From the NCBI GenBank assembly GCA_032209605.1, contig JASFXZ010000001.1, positions 13,596,256 through 13,660,255 of the forward strand: DNA of 64,000 nt, read 5' to 3'. This document shows positions 23,520 to 35,293 of the stretch, piece after piece (within the stretch, counting starts at the first letter, position 1; the number at the start of each line of letters is the position of its first letter). Source of the stretch: Mactromeris polynyma. Its lineage: Eukaryota > Mollusca > Bivalvia > Venerida > Mactridae. The position numbers were made by a program, and so were the translations under genes. A model generated the notes under the pieces. That model saw only the letters and a program-made list of their open reading frames with translations. It ran no database searches and had not been told where the DNA came from.

Positions 23520-23680
23520 TACTCACCATTCTCGATGACTGGGTTACTGATCAGTACTGGCGCCTATTTCTTGGATTGTGAAGACCGCGGAGGAATCTCA
23601 CCCATGACGGATTCCATTCACATGACCTCCGGATCAGCTGGGCGGCGCTCTACCCCCTAGTCCAATATGCCTCCCAAGAA
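23520..23680 (-). repeat. Possible tRNA-related repeat
   Basis: The minus strand has GACTAGGGGGTAGAGCGCCG, which looks like a tRNA A-box region, and CAGCTGATCCGGAGGTC further in. The B box is not convincing. Low-certainty SINE remnant. Confidence 0.3.
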
Positions 23681-23699
23681 ATGCATATACATAATGAAT

Positions 23700-25078
23700 A
23701 CAGAAATAATCATCAATTAACTTCAGCGTAACGACACAAGTAAAGCCATAAAAATATACGGTAGCGACATAATTTACTGATGCATGTTTGTTTACGGTTT
23801 ACAGAGTCTTAAGACTCCAGACGAATGCCGTATCTATTTCATAATTGACAATTACAGCGTAGTGTGACCGAGTACGCATGTTTCGTCGTTATTTGAACGA
23901 TACGCGCCAAACTTCATCGCGTTTTTTTGCGACACTTCGTTTTCTTGTGTACCAACTATTTCAGCAAATGCATAGCTGGTGCCATAATTAATAATATTTT
24001 GGGCTCAGATAATATTATTTCATTGAATTTAAAGAAGAAACGTATAAAAAGTACGCTGTTCTCTGAAAAGCTGCGCTTGAAGTATCGTGCAGTAGGAGCA
24101 TTTTATGACCTGCATGATCTGACGTTCATCGTAATTATGCACAGTGGGTTTGTTGTTCATACATGATGTACTTGTACAATTTATTGTGTGTGAATATTTG
24201 TTTGTTTTGTGCGTGTGTGAATTCTTGTTTGTTTGTGCGTGTTTAACTTATTAATAATAATAATATTGAAAATAAGATGTACAATTTATTGTTAACCTTA
24301 ATATGTTGCCTTCTAAAAATTAAGAATTTATTATTATTATTATTAAGTGGAACGGTATGAGATTAAACAACTTACTGAGTCACAGTTTATTGCATGATAC
24401 AATAGAACTTGCTTCTAAAGTACGCTTATAAAATGGACATTTGGATATAAGGAATACGTTTTAGATCCTTTAAAGCACACGTTGCATTCGAATTATTACC
24501 AACTGATACAAAGAACAATTTTAAGGTCCTAAGGGTGTTCCGTATAAATCAGTTACTGTAATTAAAGTAACGGAGGAGATACCATCCATGTTCTCCTTGC
24601 TCAGACACAGGGTAGCATTTCTTTCACACCGTTTTGCAATGTAATAAGGTTTGTACATGTATAATGTAATTTGATTCAGCGTACCAGATTTTATGGTTAA
24701 AGACAGCTTTCGAGCTTCATTGGATTATCAATGTTTTTGTCAAATTCCTGCGCATCGTCATTTTTCTGATGATGAAGGCTACTTTACAGTTTTAAGTAAC
24801 ATTAATCTTGGACCAAGTTACATGTAACTGATATGCATGTAAAAGATACAACATACATGTACAATGTTGCAAATTAATGATGATCCATCCCGTCTCCACA
24901 TACACAAAGTATTAAAGTAGCAATTTTACTTCCTGTTCACAGTGGAAATTTTGGGGTATTTTGGTGAATAATTCGTGATGTGAATCAGATATGACGTACC
25001 TAGTCGTATTGCCTTTAATAAAACTTCCGTAATCAAAATCTGAGGACTACTTTACATTCTGTGTCAACCGAATAATAT
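23700..25078. other. Intergenic stretch upstream of the B-box gene
   Basis: Includes opposed triplet microsatellites: TTATTAATAATAATAATATT at about 24249 and TTTATTATTATTATTATTAA at about 24330. Two similar TGTTTGT(T/-)TGTGCGTGT units lie near 24195-24243. No gene. Confidence 0.45.
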
Positions 25079-25093
25079 TTGAACCGAACTAAA

Positions 25094-26146
25094 ATGGCGA
25101 CAAATATGTCTGACGAGGTAAGGGATTTGCCAGTGAAATTTCCGTGCTGTCCTTGTTCGAAAGTCAATAATACTGTGGAATCTTCAACATATTGCGGCTA
25201 TTGTGGTGAGTTCCTTTGTAGTATGTGCCTTAGCTGTCATAGCCGCTTATCATTGACATCCGGGCATAAAGTAAATGGAATATCACCGGTGCTAGTGACA
25301 AAAGACAGTACTACAACGCTGTCAATCCAATGGAAACCATTCGATGATAAAACTCGAGAAATTAATGGGATGTGCACACTGAGACGCGGAAACCACTATC
25401 TGCTTGTAATCACGGAATGGCACACCCAGCGGATCATGGTTGTTGACTTAAATTCTAACAAATGTGTGGACACTTTAAGTACACAATCGAAACCTTACGG
25501 AGTAAATTACCTTCCAGTTAGTGGTACGCTTGTGGTTACTTTGTATGATAGTGGTGAGGTAGCTATAATTGGACTATCAAATAAATTAAAACTCAAAATT
25601 AATAGATACGTGGCGGTATCGAAGTACTGTCGTGGTTTGTACGTGGTTCCGGGTGTTTTCAGCGATTCACTTGTAATTGTCAGTGGGGAGGAAGCTAAAG
25701 GAAACATCGTAGATGTGTATGCTGTTTTGACGGAGTCTGCCGAACTTTACCCACTAAAGACTTTCTCATTACAAACAATACACAGAGAGGCTCCATTGTT
25801 CCCGTTAAATATCATTGTCGATGCAAACAGACAAAAGCTGTTCATAACTGACAAGAAAGTTGGTGTGGTGGTGTTGGATGCAAATGGTAAGCGCGTGGGC
25901 GTACTATCAGATCCGTGCCTTGAAGGAGCATGTGCAATTTGTGCTGATGGTGATGGCAATGTGTATGTCGGTGGTATAGTGTCTGGAAATATTGTGAAGT
26001 TCGATTGTGATGGAAAGTTTATTGGAGAAGTAGTAAATAAATCACATGGACTGAAATGCCCAATCAGTATGTGCTTTGACAACACAACAAAACGCCTCGT
26101 GGTTGGTTCAAAGGATGCTCACGAGTTACGGATAGTGAAACTGTGA
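25094..26146 (+). CDS. Intronless B-box zinc finger / beta-propeller protein 1
   Basis: Encodes 350 residues from ATGGCG at 25094 (the frame opens slightly earlier, but without an ATG). Residues 18-58 form a B-box-like zinc site with eight ligands: C18, C21, C34, C37, C42, C45, H49 and H58. From about residue 85 to the end there are NHL/6-bladed-propeller-like repeats: REINGMCTLRRGNHYLLVIT, QSKPYGVNYLPVSGTLVVTL, FPLNIIVDANRQKLFITDKK, GACAICADGDGNVYVGGI, and HGLKCPISMCFDNTTKRLVV. There is no RING, and no coiled coil between the B-box and the propeller, unlike TRIM2/3/TRIM71-type proteins. In the family, propellers bind protein or RNA ligands and B-boxes support assembly. A role in immunity or development is only inferred. 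It is the paralogue of 29967-31037, in the same orientation and about 3.8 kb away. Confidence 0.85.
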   Translation: MATNMSDEVRDLPVKFPCCPCSKVNNTVESSTYCGYCGEFLCSMCLSCHSRLSLTSGHKVNGISPVLVTKDSTTTLSIQWKPFDDKTREINGMCTLRRGNHYLLVITEWHTQRIMVVDLNSNKCVDTLSTQSKPYGVNYLPVSGTLVVTLYDSGEVAIIGLSNKLKLKINRYVAVSKYCRGLYVVPGVFSDSLVIVSGEEAKGNIVDVYAVLTESAELYPLKTFSLQTIHREAPLFPLNIIVDANRQKLFITDKKVGVVVLDANGKRVGVLSDPCLEGACAICADGDGNVYVGGIVSGNIVKFDCDGKFIGEVVNKSHGLKCPISMCFDNTTKRLVVGSKDAHELRIVKL

Positions 26147-26169
26147 TGAGATTAGATTCATGTATTCTT

Positions 26170-26175
26170 AATAAA
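26170..26175 (+). terminator. Polyadenylation signal AATAAA, B-box/propeller gene 1
   Basis: AATAAA 24 bp after the stop. A second at 26244-26249 is the more usual distance from a stop. Confidence 0.5.
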
Positions 26176-26339
26176 CGGTATTTTGTAAATGGTGATTATA
26201 TCTACAAATGTTTAAGGATTTTTGTATATAACATGTATATGTAAATAAAGCGTTTAATGTATGAACTAATTCTGGTGTTTAATTTCATATCGTATTAATG
26301 TATATAACAATGGTTACAAGAAAATGTTCCAAATTTCGT

Positions 26340-26465
26340 ACCAAGAATGACAAGGGAACTCAGCTGACATAAATCCACTAGAAAATTTGTGGATAATCAT
26401 GGATGCAGACGTTTACAAAGATCCTGTTCCTAAAAAACATGACGTCATTACAACACTTGGTTGAA
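26340..26465 (+). pseudogene. Tc1-like transposase fragment
   Basis: Frame 26360-26464 reads SADINPLENLWIIMDADVY, then KDPVPKK, then a stop. It matches the SPDLNPIENLW block around the third catalytic acidic residue of Tc1-type transposases. The usual proline before D is lost and the rest of the gene is absent, so this is a relic. Confidence 0.7.
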
Positions 26466-26706
26466 AATGGTTTTGATGTGGATAATCTTATGGTGGCATA
26501 TTACTGCCACCAGTTAGCATGATAGCGTTCGCGAATTAATTCGTGTTAACCACTTAATTATTACGATAATTATCTAGCTATCTAGTTAATATTCGTGATA
26601 AATTTTCGGTAAGATAAATATCATACAACTAGAAACAGGCTTGAAAGTGCCCAGAACTGCCACCTCTTACCTTTTTATGATGTATTACACTAGATTTAAG
26701 TGGCAA

Positions 26707-26880
26707 CACGAATCTTATCTAGTTGACCACTTATTATGTTACTTAATAACTCAAATTCGAGAATTTCATTTAAGATTCGTGTTACCACTTATTCATTTTT
26801 GGCTTCTAGATGTAAATGGTATCACGAATCTTATCTAGTTGACCTTTTATTATGTTACTTAATAACTCAAATTCGCGAAT
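26707..26880 (+). repeat. Direct duplication, about 116-bp spacing
   Basis: CACGAATCTTATCTAGTTGA followed by TTATTATGTTACTTAATAAC occurs at 26707 and again at 26823, nearly identical over about 60 bp each. Confidence 0.85.
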
Positions 26881-26989
26881 GTACTACTATGTACATTGTT
26901 GGATATCTATTTATCCAGGATTTATTTAAATTAATACATGGTATTAAATGATCGATAACATACACTTATAATATCAATTCAAAATAACA

Positions 26990-28680
26990 TACCCAGAGTC
27001 CATTAAGTGACATACTCAAGAGTCCATTAAAATACATACTCAGGGTCCATTCAGTGACATAATCAGAAACCATTAAGTGACATAGTCAGAGACCATTAAG
27101 TGACATAGTCAGAGACCCTTTAGTTATATAGCCAGAGACCATTTAGTGACATAGTCATACCATTTAGTGCCATAGTCAGAGTACATTAAGTCGCATAGTC
27201 AGTGACCATTTAGTGACAACGTCAGAGGCCATTAATTGACAACGTCAGAGACCGTTAAGTGACATAGTCAGAAACCGTTTAGTAACATAGTTAGAGACCA
27301 TTTAGTGACATAGTCAGAGACCATTTAGTGACATAGCCAGAGACCATTAAGTGACATAGTCAGAGACCATTAATCAACATAGCCAGAGACCTTTTAGTGA
27401 CATAGTCAGAGACCATTTAGTGACATAGCCAGAGACCATTAAGTGACATAGTCAGAGACCATTAATCAACATAGCCAGAGACCTTTTAGTGACATAGTCA
27501 GAGACCATTTAGTGACATAGCCAGAGACCATTAAGTGACATAGCCAGAGACCTTTTAGTGACATAGCCAGAGACCATTAAGTGACATAGCCAGAGACCAT
27601 TAATCAACATAGCCAGAGACCTTTTAGTGACATAGCCAGAAACCATTAAGTGACATAGTCAGAGACCATTAATCAACATAGCCAGAGACCTTTTAGTGAC
27701 ATAGTCAGAGATCATTTAGTGACATAGCCAGATACCATTAAGTGACATAGTCAGAGACCATTAATCAACATAGCCAGAGACCTTTTAGTGACATAGCCAG
27801 AGACCATTAAGTGACATAGTCAGAGACCATTAATCAACATAGCCAGAGACCTTTTAGTGACATAGTCAGAGACCATTTAGTAACATAGTTAGAGACCATT
27901 TAGTGACATAGTCAGAGACCATTAATCAACATAGCCAGAGACCTTTTAGTGACATAGTCAGAGACCATTTAGTGACATTGTCAGAAACCATTAATGACAT
28001 AGTCGGAGACCATTGAGTGACTTAGTCAGAGACCATTTAGTGGCATAGTCAGAGACCAGTAAGTGACATACTAAGTAGTCAGAGACCATTTAGTGGCATA
28101 GTCAGAGACCATTAAGTGACATAGTCAGAGACCATTAAGTGACATAGTCAGAGACCATTTAGTGACATACTCAGAGACCATTAAGTGACATAGTCAGAGA
28201 CCATTTAGTGACATAGTCAGAGACCATTTAGTGACATAGTCAGGACCATTAAGTGACATACTCAGAGACCATTAAGTAACATACTCAGAGACCATTTAGT
28301 AGCATAGACCGAGACCATTAAGTGACATAGTCAGAGACCATTTAGTGACATACTCAGAGACCATTAAGTGACATAGTCAGAGACCATTTAGTGACATAGT
28401 CAGAGACCATTAAGTGACATAGTCAGGACCATTAAGTGACATACTCAGAGACCATTAAGTAACATACTCGGAGACCATTTAGTAGCATAGACCGAGACCA
28501 TTAAGTGACATACTCAGGACCATTAAGTGACATACTCAGAGACCATTAAGTGACATAGCCAGAGACCATTAAGTAACATACTCAGAGACCATTTAGTAGC
28601 ATAGACCGAGACCATTAAGTGACATAGCCAGAGACCATTAAATGCCATATCAGGGTCCATAAAATGACATACTTAAGTCT
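26990..28680. repeat. 23-bp minisatellite array with higher-order repeats
   Basis: About 70 head-to-tail units with the core GTGACATAGTCAGAGACC and a variable CATTAA/CATTTA/CTTTTA joint. A marker variant (ATTAATCAACATAGCC) recurs at 27371, 27463, 27601, 27670, 27762, 27831 and 27923. The spacings of 92, 138, 69, 92, 69 and 92 are all exact multiples of 23. The unit length is not a multiple of 3, and no ORF runs through. It lies between the two B-box/propeller genes. Confidence 0.97.
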
Positions 28681-29966
28681 TTTTTTATTTCGATAAAACG
28701 AAATCTGAACAAGAAATATCTGTAAAAAGATGATGTTTTATATTATTTAATATGAAATACTAAAATTCTGCTTTTATTCATTTGTTTTAACATATATAAA
28801 TGTATTTAAACTTAATAACATGCTTGGTACAAATAAAATTTGATAAAGCGCATCGTAAATAAATGTATATCAAAACACTATTAAAGGACCATGGTGACAT
28901 TGTCCATTGACCTTTCTGAGATTTCCATAAAATTGCTGCGGTCATATTGAAACAGTCGCTGGTTTGTGATTTCGCGTTTACTTACAAGTACGAAATGCTA
29001 AATTTAGCACAGCTGCTTATCAAATTTGATTTATCATTTAATAATTAAAGGTTTTCATACTGGGCTGGTGTGTCTTACGGCGATATTGGCACACTAGACC
29101 GATATTGGCCCGTAAGGCACACCAGCCCCGTTTTATAATCTTTTTATCGCACATGTTTGACTCCAGCGAAGAGTTGCGTAATGTTATCAGAAAACAAGAC
29201 AATTAAACAAGTTGAATAATGTATTGGAAATAATTGAACATTTAAGAAATTTCCGGCAACGTCATCATTGCAAAATACCATCTGCGGTAAACGTCATCAT
29301 ATTTGTGCATACCAGGATCCCTTTGGAAGGATCAAACGTCAGTTTAAGAGCACCGACAGACTTGCAACTTGCTAGAATTGTTCGTAATTGATATATGTTT
29401 TAATATATGGAGTAAAAATATTCACTTCTATAGCAAAACGATTAAAATCGAGCAGTTGAAGGCGACTTTTTACATTTTTTTTCTATATGTCAAATTTAAA
29501 CGGACGATTCCAGGTTTATTCCGCGAAGGTATCGCTTTGTATTGTATTTATAGTGAATTTAGATATTCACCGTCGTTCAGACGATAAAAGATCCTACAGA
29601 AACATAGAAATTACGAATTATTGGTCAGAAAATGAACACCACTACTCATCTGCCTGGAACGCTTCCCTCTGTCGAAGACGCATCACTCGGCGGAATTACA
29701 CATCGCGTTATACACTGTGAACAGTGACATAACACGCATGTTTATATTACATTTACGTAGATCTTTGTGAACCGGACAGGTGTAACATTCAAAATTAAGT
29801 GCAACTGATAAGCAAGTTATTTCAGTTTATCTCTAACTTTATCGTGTATATACACTCACCGTTTATCGGGTGTAACCGTTGTCGGTTCACAAAGAAAAAT
29901 TGATTTAACGCGACGTAGGTTTTCAGAAAATATGTGACACAATGTGTTTACAATTAACAGTTAAAC
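28681..29966 (+). promoter_or_regulatory. Upstream region of B-box/propeller gene 2
   Basis: No gene. It contains the inverted repeat at 29061-29133. CpG-containing words increase toward 29967, as expected of a promoter, but no specific element is identified. Confidence 0.3.
29061..29133. repeat. Imperfect hairpin repeat
   Basis: GGGCTGGTGTGTCTTACGG on the left is inverse to CCGTAAGGCACACCAGCCC on the right. CGATATTGGC occurs twice in the centre. Probably a small MITE. Confidence 0.8.
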
Positions 29967-31037
29967 ATGGCGGCTAGTATGTCAGACGAGTTCCGGGAGG
30001 TATTGGTAGATTTCCCTTGCTCTCCATGTTCGAAAGTGGAGAGAGACGTGGAATCGTTGAAGTTCTGTGAAGAGTGTAAAGAATACCTGTGTGATTTGTG
30101 TCTTAAATATCATGAGCGTTTCTCAGCAACATCCACTCATAAAGTGAGTGTGATATCAAGGACACTTGTACCAAAAGACAGGATTACTGAAGTTTCTATT
30201 CCATCTAATGCTCCCAGTGATGCTTCACGAGAAATCACGGGAATGTGTGTCGTTAGACGTGGAAATCGCTTTCTGTTGGTTTTTACGGATTGGTACGCCC
30301 AGCTTGTGACGGTTCTAGATTTGAAAACGTTCAAAGTACTGGACGCTGTATCCGTAGGATCGAAGCCATACGGTGTTAGTTACTTACCCGGGACCGGGGT
30401 ACTAGCCTCGACATTGCGCGACACGGGAGAGGTAGTTTTCATTGAACTAAACGATAAAATGAAACTAAAGATTGTAAACTACGTCGAGGTTTCGCAGTCA
30501 TGTCGTGGTTTGGATGTGACAACCGGTCTTTTCAACGATACAGTCGTACTTGTCAGCGGAGGACATATTAGGAAAGACGGCCATCGGGGCTCGGTCGACA
30601 TTTATGCCGTCGGTGATACTAAAGATGACTTAGATACGTTTTGTATAAAAACGTTTTCGCCACGCTCGAGAAAACAAGAGCCGCCGTTCTTTCCGAAAAA
30701 CATCACCGTTGACACAAACAGTCAGAAAATATATATAACTGACGGAAGAATTGGGGTACTGGTATTTGATAAAGGTGGTAAACGCATTGGTACGATGTCA
30801 GATCCGTGTTTAGGTGGGGCCCGAGCGATTTGTTCTGACGGTGATGGAAATCTGTATGTTGGTGGCATGATATCTGCAAACATTGTTAAGTTCGATCGTG
30901 ATGGCAACTTTCTCGGCGAAATCACTAATAAAAGATTTGGACTAAAGTGTCCAATATGTATGTGCTTTGATGAAACATCAAAAAGCCTGATGATTGGTTC
31001 CAAGGATGATCACGTGATACGTATCTTGAAATTATAA
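29967..31037 (+). CDS. Intronless B-box zinc finger / beta-propeller protein 2
   Basis: Encodes 356 residues from ATGGCG at 29967. All eight B-box ligands sit at the same residue numbers as in the 25094 gene: C18, C21, C34, C37, C42, C45, H49 and H58. The propeller repeats also match: REITGMCVVRRGNRFLLVFT, GSKPYGVSYLPGTGVLAST, FPKNITVDTNSQKIYITDGR, GARAICSDGDGNLYVGGM, and FGLKCPICMCFDETSKSLMI. It has a short insert, EGGHIRKDGHRG-like, in the middle. The two proteins are clearly alike but well diverged, so the tandem duplication is not recent. Codons look more GC-rich than in gene 1. Like its partner it lacks RING and coiled coil; its function is unknown. Confidence 0.86.
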   Translation: MAASMSDEFREVLVDFPCSPCSKVERDVESLKFCEECKEYLCDLCLKYHERFSATSTHKVSVISRTLVPKDRITEVSIPSNAPSDASREITGMCVVRRGNRFLLVFTDWYAQLVTVLDLKTFKVLDAVSVGSKPYGVSYLPGTGVLASTLRDTGEVVFIELNDKMKLKIVNYVEVSQSCRGLDVTTGLFNDTVVLVSGGHIRKDGHRGSVDIYAVGDTKDDLDTFCIKTFSPRSRKQEPPFFPKNITVDTNSQKIYITDGRIGVLVFDKGGKRIGTMSDPCLGGARAICSDGDGNLYVGGMISANIVKFDRDGNFLGEITNKRFGLKCPICMCFDETSKSLMIGSKDDHVIRILKL

Positions 31038-31204
31038 ACCTAAAATTTTATTTCAACTACAAACAAAACTAGCATTTGATTCGTATGTTGATTTCATTGT
31101 GGTGGTACGTGTGACAATCATAGATTCCAGTGTTTCTAGTGTCATATTACACTCATTCTATTTTGAAAATAGTATTTAATGACTATGTACTATGTATAAG
31201 TCTA

Positions 31205-31210
31205 AATAAA
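31205..31210 (+). terminator. Polyadenylation signal AATAAA, B-box/propeller gene 2
   Basis: First AATAAA after the stop, 168 bp downstream. Confidence 0.55.
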
Positions 31211-32519
31211 ACTTCTGTCTGTCTATTTTGAAAACGTCTGTACGTGTGTTTGTCATGCATTTGTGTGAACATGATTAATTGTATTATATAATTATGTATT
31301 TCTATGTTATATTGTGAGTAAACAATTATTAAATGAGGTGAAATTATATTGTATTAAATGCATATCGATGGTAGTACATGTACATGATTCTGAATAATTA
31401 TTCATTGAAACTAATGACAAGTGTGTCTGTTTTAAAGTGCATCTAGCAGAAATAACAGGCTGTGGATGTATACCGTAAAGTATATTATGTGAATCAACTG
31501 GTGTGTCCATATTGAAATGTACTCGACAGAACTTGTAGTCAGTGGTTGTGTTTAATGTATTTGATATGAATAAAATGCTATATTTGACATAGACAGTGAT
31601 TATATTGAATACATTTCGCAGTAATAAACTGTGAATGTTGTTATTTTGACTGTAATAAAGAATATAATCACGTTCAATGCCCTACACAATTATTAAATGT
31701 AAGTCATGTGCTACTGAATGTGAATGTCTCAAATTATTTAAGGTAATGAAATATTACTTCATCGTATTTGACAGGAATCAAATAATTGTGATTGTACCAA
31801 ATGTGAATAAAATAATTCAATTTTATGTGTCCTCGTTTTACTAGCTTGGCTTGCAATGCAAAGTAGGCCTGCATACCAACAGGTTGAGTGTCACATTTTC
31901 TGATGATTGAAGCAGTGTTATTTTCATCGCCAGTCCGGTCATGTTTTACATTCACCGTGGAAATGCGGAATCCAAGTTGTAAATTACTTGTTAACGTTCA
32001 TGTCCGCTTGATGCTTAGAATTATGTGCATTTCATGAATATATGTTGATGTTTAAAGTGCGATTTCAGCTGCGGAGAGGTCGATGTGAGGCGTAAGATTC
32101 TGTCTACTATGTGCATTGTATGCAAATATTATAGAAGGGGATAGAAGAGGAGACATCTCGGGATAATCCACTGTCAAGTGTTGCGTATTTTGTAAGATTT
32201 ACCTTCCGTTTTTACGGTTTCAATGTCGCAGTAAACCTAGATCAGAAATATTATGAGTTGGTACCGTTCGAGAATTGTTCCAACAGAATTTCTTTCATTT
32301 TCTCTCCATCATGACAAAGTAGATATCATCATATTATTTGCCTTGGTCAACGTTTTATTGCATTGTGCTTTTTCATGTTTTAATCGGGTGCCATTTGCAA
32401 ATTAATGTTTTGTTATAGCGAAGACAAAATGTAAAATCAACTAATTAAAATGTATTCTTTTGCAACATTATTGATTTTTCTGGATGAGGTATGTATTGCT
32501 TCGTTGATATGTATATATT
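31211..32519. other. Intergenic stretch
   Basis: AT-rich; no gene recognised. ORFs here have no domain support. Confidence 0.4.
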
Positions 32520-33125
32520 TAAATTTCAACCATATTTAAAGATAAATTTATCAGAAAAAAATCGTCAATCTCTACAAGACTTAGAACATCTTCTCATAGA
32601 TTAAGTATTGAATCAGGCAGGTGGGAAAAACCAATAGCCATTCCTATAAATGAACGAAAATGTCAAAAATGCAACATTTTGGAAGATGAATATCATTTTG
32701 TACTAGAATGTCAGTTATTCAAAGATTTAAGGAAAACATACATACCATCAGAATATCGGAATCACCCAAATATGTTCAAATTTATACAATTAATGCAAAA
32801 TGAGAATGAAACTGTTTTGAAAAAATTAAGCCTGTTTACATATCGTGCATTTAAGCTTAGAAATAAAATGCTGTATTTGAATTGATTGTCTTTTGTGTAC
32901 GTTTTACTATTGTTTACATGTATATATTATTGTGTACACATTGTAATGTAACGTAATAGGTAATAGACCCATGTGCTGTATCTCGCATATCTTCTCCACA
33001 AAATAATGAACATGCTCTTTATTATGTTATTATATACACATGTACTGTACCACTGTTCTGTCAGTATGCTTTGTATTGTCCTCATGGGCTATCAGCCTTT
33101 TGGAAATAAAATAAATATCTATTTA
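32520..33125 (+). pseudogene. 3' end of a second non-LTR retrotransposon
   Basis: One frame reads TRLRTSSHRLSIESGRWEKP, then KCQKCNILEDEYHFVLECQL, ending KLSLFTYRAFKLRNKMLYLN with a stop at 32885. The CxxC...EDExHFxxxC pattern is the zinc-binding tail of LINE reverse transcriptases. An upstream piece (PYLKINLSEKNRQSL) is one base out of frame, so it is broken. The 3' end resembles a LINE tail (CTATCAGCCTTTTGGAAATA) with AATAAA. Severely 5' truncated. Confidence 0.78.
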
Positions 33126-34935
33126 AGACCTCGCTATGCGTAATTAATTCCTAATTAACGATTCGAATGTGAGGACCAGACTTGTGAAAAACAATGAACG
33201 ACGGTCAATTTTCTTTTATGTAGTATTTTGTAATTAAGCAATTAAAACAGTTCAGTTACTAGAAAACGTAAATATCATATTTAATTTTGTGCAATGCACT
33301 AGGTCATAAGTGCTCAAATTGTCCAGATATTTAGAAAGAATCAGTGAATTTGACCAATTTTCGCGTAATGCGAAAAAAAATGGCTTCCAATTTGAAAATT
33401 ACGTCCATGATTATGTGAAGAATAGCAGTCTAGTACGCCTTGTATCACATAAGATTTTAGTGTTTTTATGCAATATAAAGACAGTTTGGTGCTCTGCAGG
33501 TAACAGAAATCGTGTAATAGTACTTTTAAGTGCTTTTTTATTTGTCTGAAAACTGATATTTTTCTTTTGAAAGTTCACTGAATTTGTCAATTGGGATTTG
33601 ATTAGTTCAGTCTTTGAATAGTTATTGTAGGCTGTAATAATGTTTTATTGTAAATATTGGTACATAAGTTAAGCATAATTATGGACTACCAATTTAGCCA
33701 TTTGTGAGAATGAAATGAGTGATTATTCACCTTTAAAATATCTTTTGTTATAAACTACAAGTTAAGTTTAACAAAAAATGCTGTTATTTAAACGGTCAGA
33801 ATTTCAGATCTGTATTGTTTTACCTTCCATGCCAAAGTTCTACCAATGGAGCTATTAGATAAATTCATAGGAATATAAATTTTAATAAAAAATATGAAAA
33901 AGCATGATTTTTTTCTGCCATTAAGACTCATTGCTTGTTATTTATTGAACATGATTACCTTGGGATTTTTTTCTTTCAGATAATGGGTCAGACTTTGATG
34001 CTTTTATGAAGAGATGCTTTGCTGGTGACCAAGTAGATAACAGCTACTCCCCCAAATAATTCCACATTGGAGACTACAGACAGTGATGGCTGCTCAGCGA
34101 ATGAATTTTATGTGATTTTAGACAAGCCATACCGATACTTAATAAATAAATATAAAAGAAAACACACATTTGTTGTCAATGCATTAAATGCTGCAAAGGA
34201 AAGTACCTTTTTATTGTAGCAGACTTCTATGGAAGACTCTCGTATCGACCTCAATGGATTAGTCATTGCATGGAAAGAAAGTAAATGGTGTGGTTTCACA
34301 TGCAGACACAGTTTCACATACAGACACAGGGCTGCAATCTCTATTTGGGGGACTGGGATTGAGAGCCCCTGGGCAGGGAAATTTGGGGATTTCTATTAAT
34401 TTTATATTGAAGGTTGACTAATAAAATGACAACTTAATTGCAATTCATAAGCATTGTAAGCATGATAACGGGATTTTTATCGGAACATCTCAAGCTAATT
34501 ACTTAATCAATTTGATTGAAAAATGTAAAACAACAATTAAAGATCGATCGAATATAATTGCTGACACAAACATCGTATTAAATGACGAAGTTGTATCAAG
34601 GCTGGGAATTTATATCGAAACGATTATGATTCACACAAAATAATATGACAAATTACATATTATTTTATCTATTTGATATCTAGGTTCCGACATATCTTTA
34701 AAGTACATTATTTTTCATTTACTGTGGTAGTCAGTGTGATAAAACATTAAGATCTGTTTAGAAATGAATTCCAAATTTTTCATTATTTCGCAGGTAGCAT
34801 ACCAATTTTGCAATAGTTTAAAAAAACCGAACCGTTTTGATGTGCGAACGGTAATTTAGTTATTTACGAGCTGATGCGGTGCTTGATTTTAATTGTTAAA
34901 TACATAACATTATATTTTAAAGACTGACACGAGTC
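33126..34935. other. Intergenic stretch with one possible exon
   Basis: AT-rich. The only coding-like piece is at 33980-34060. The rest shows no gene. Confidence 0.35.
33980..34060 (+). CDS. Possible terminal exon, unassigned
   Basis: An acceptor TTCTTTCAG is followed by a frame reading NGSDFDAFMKRCFAGDQ and ending SYSPK-stop. No upstream exon in phase was recognised and no family is known to me. It may be chance. Confidence 0.15.
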
Positions 34936-34939
34936 TAGT

Positions 34940-35289
34940 CAGTGTTTCTTTTCCCTTCTAGGGGAATGGTGGCGGGGCCCTTAAATAGGGGAAAATAGGG
35001 GAAAAATAATGTGCATAACAAAGCATGCATTTCTATGTCTGTAGTCACTAGACTTCTTTGTTGCAGTGATGTAAACATGTAAATATGCAACAGATTAGTT
35101 AGTTTCATTACAGGTCAATATTTCTATCTTTCTGACTAAAAACATCAACAATACTTGCAACATATCTCCAATTTAAAAAAAAAGCTGCAGGAGGGGAATT
35201 TTAACAGAGAATAGGGGAAAAAAACATACTTTTGAGTGAGGGGAATGGGTCCGAATTTCGGCCCCAAAAAGGCCCTAAAAAAACACTGC
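34940..35289. mobile_element. MITE with CAGTGTTT ends and 4-bp TSD, copy 1
   Basis: Left end CAGTGTTTCTTTTC, right end AAAAAACACTGC. Flanked by TAGT at 34936-34939 and 35290-35293. Same family as 39433-39807: shared GGGGAATGGTGGCGGG, GCAGTGATGTAAACATGTAA and GGGTCCGAATTTCGGCCCC. Non-coding. Confidence 0.87.
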
Positions 35290-35293
35290 TAGT

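Noticed and set aside
25747..26085. 112-codon minus-strand ORF
   Set aside because: Antisense shadow of the B-box/propeller coding sequence, Ser/Thr/Pro-rich. The same applies to 30722-31003.
26990..28680. CRISPR-like short regular repeats
   Set aside because: Units are directly adjacent with no unique spacers, and the DNA is eukaryotic. It is a minisatellite.
33310..33549. 79-codon ORF
   Set aside because: No domain and no splice relation to the possible exon at 33980.
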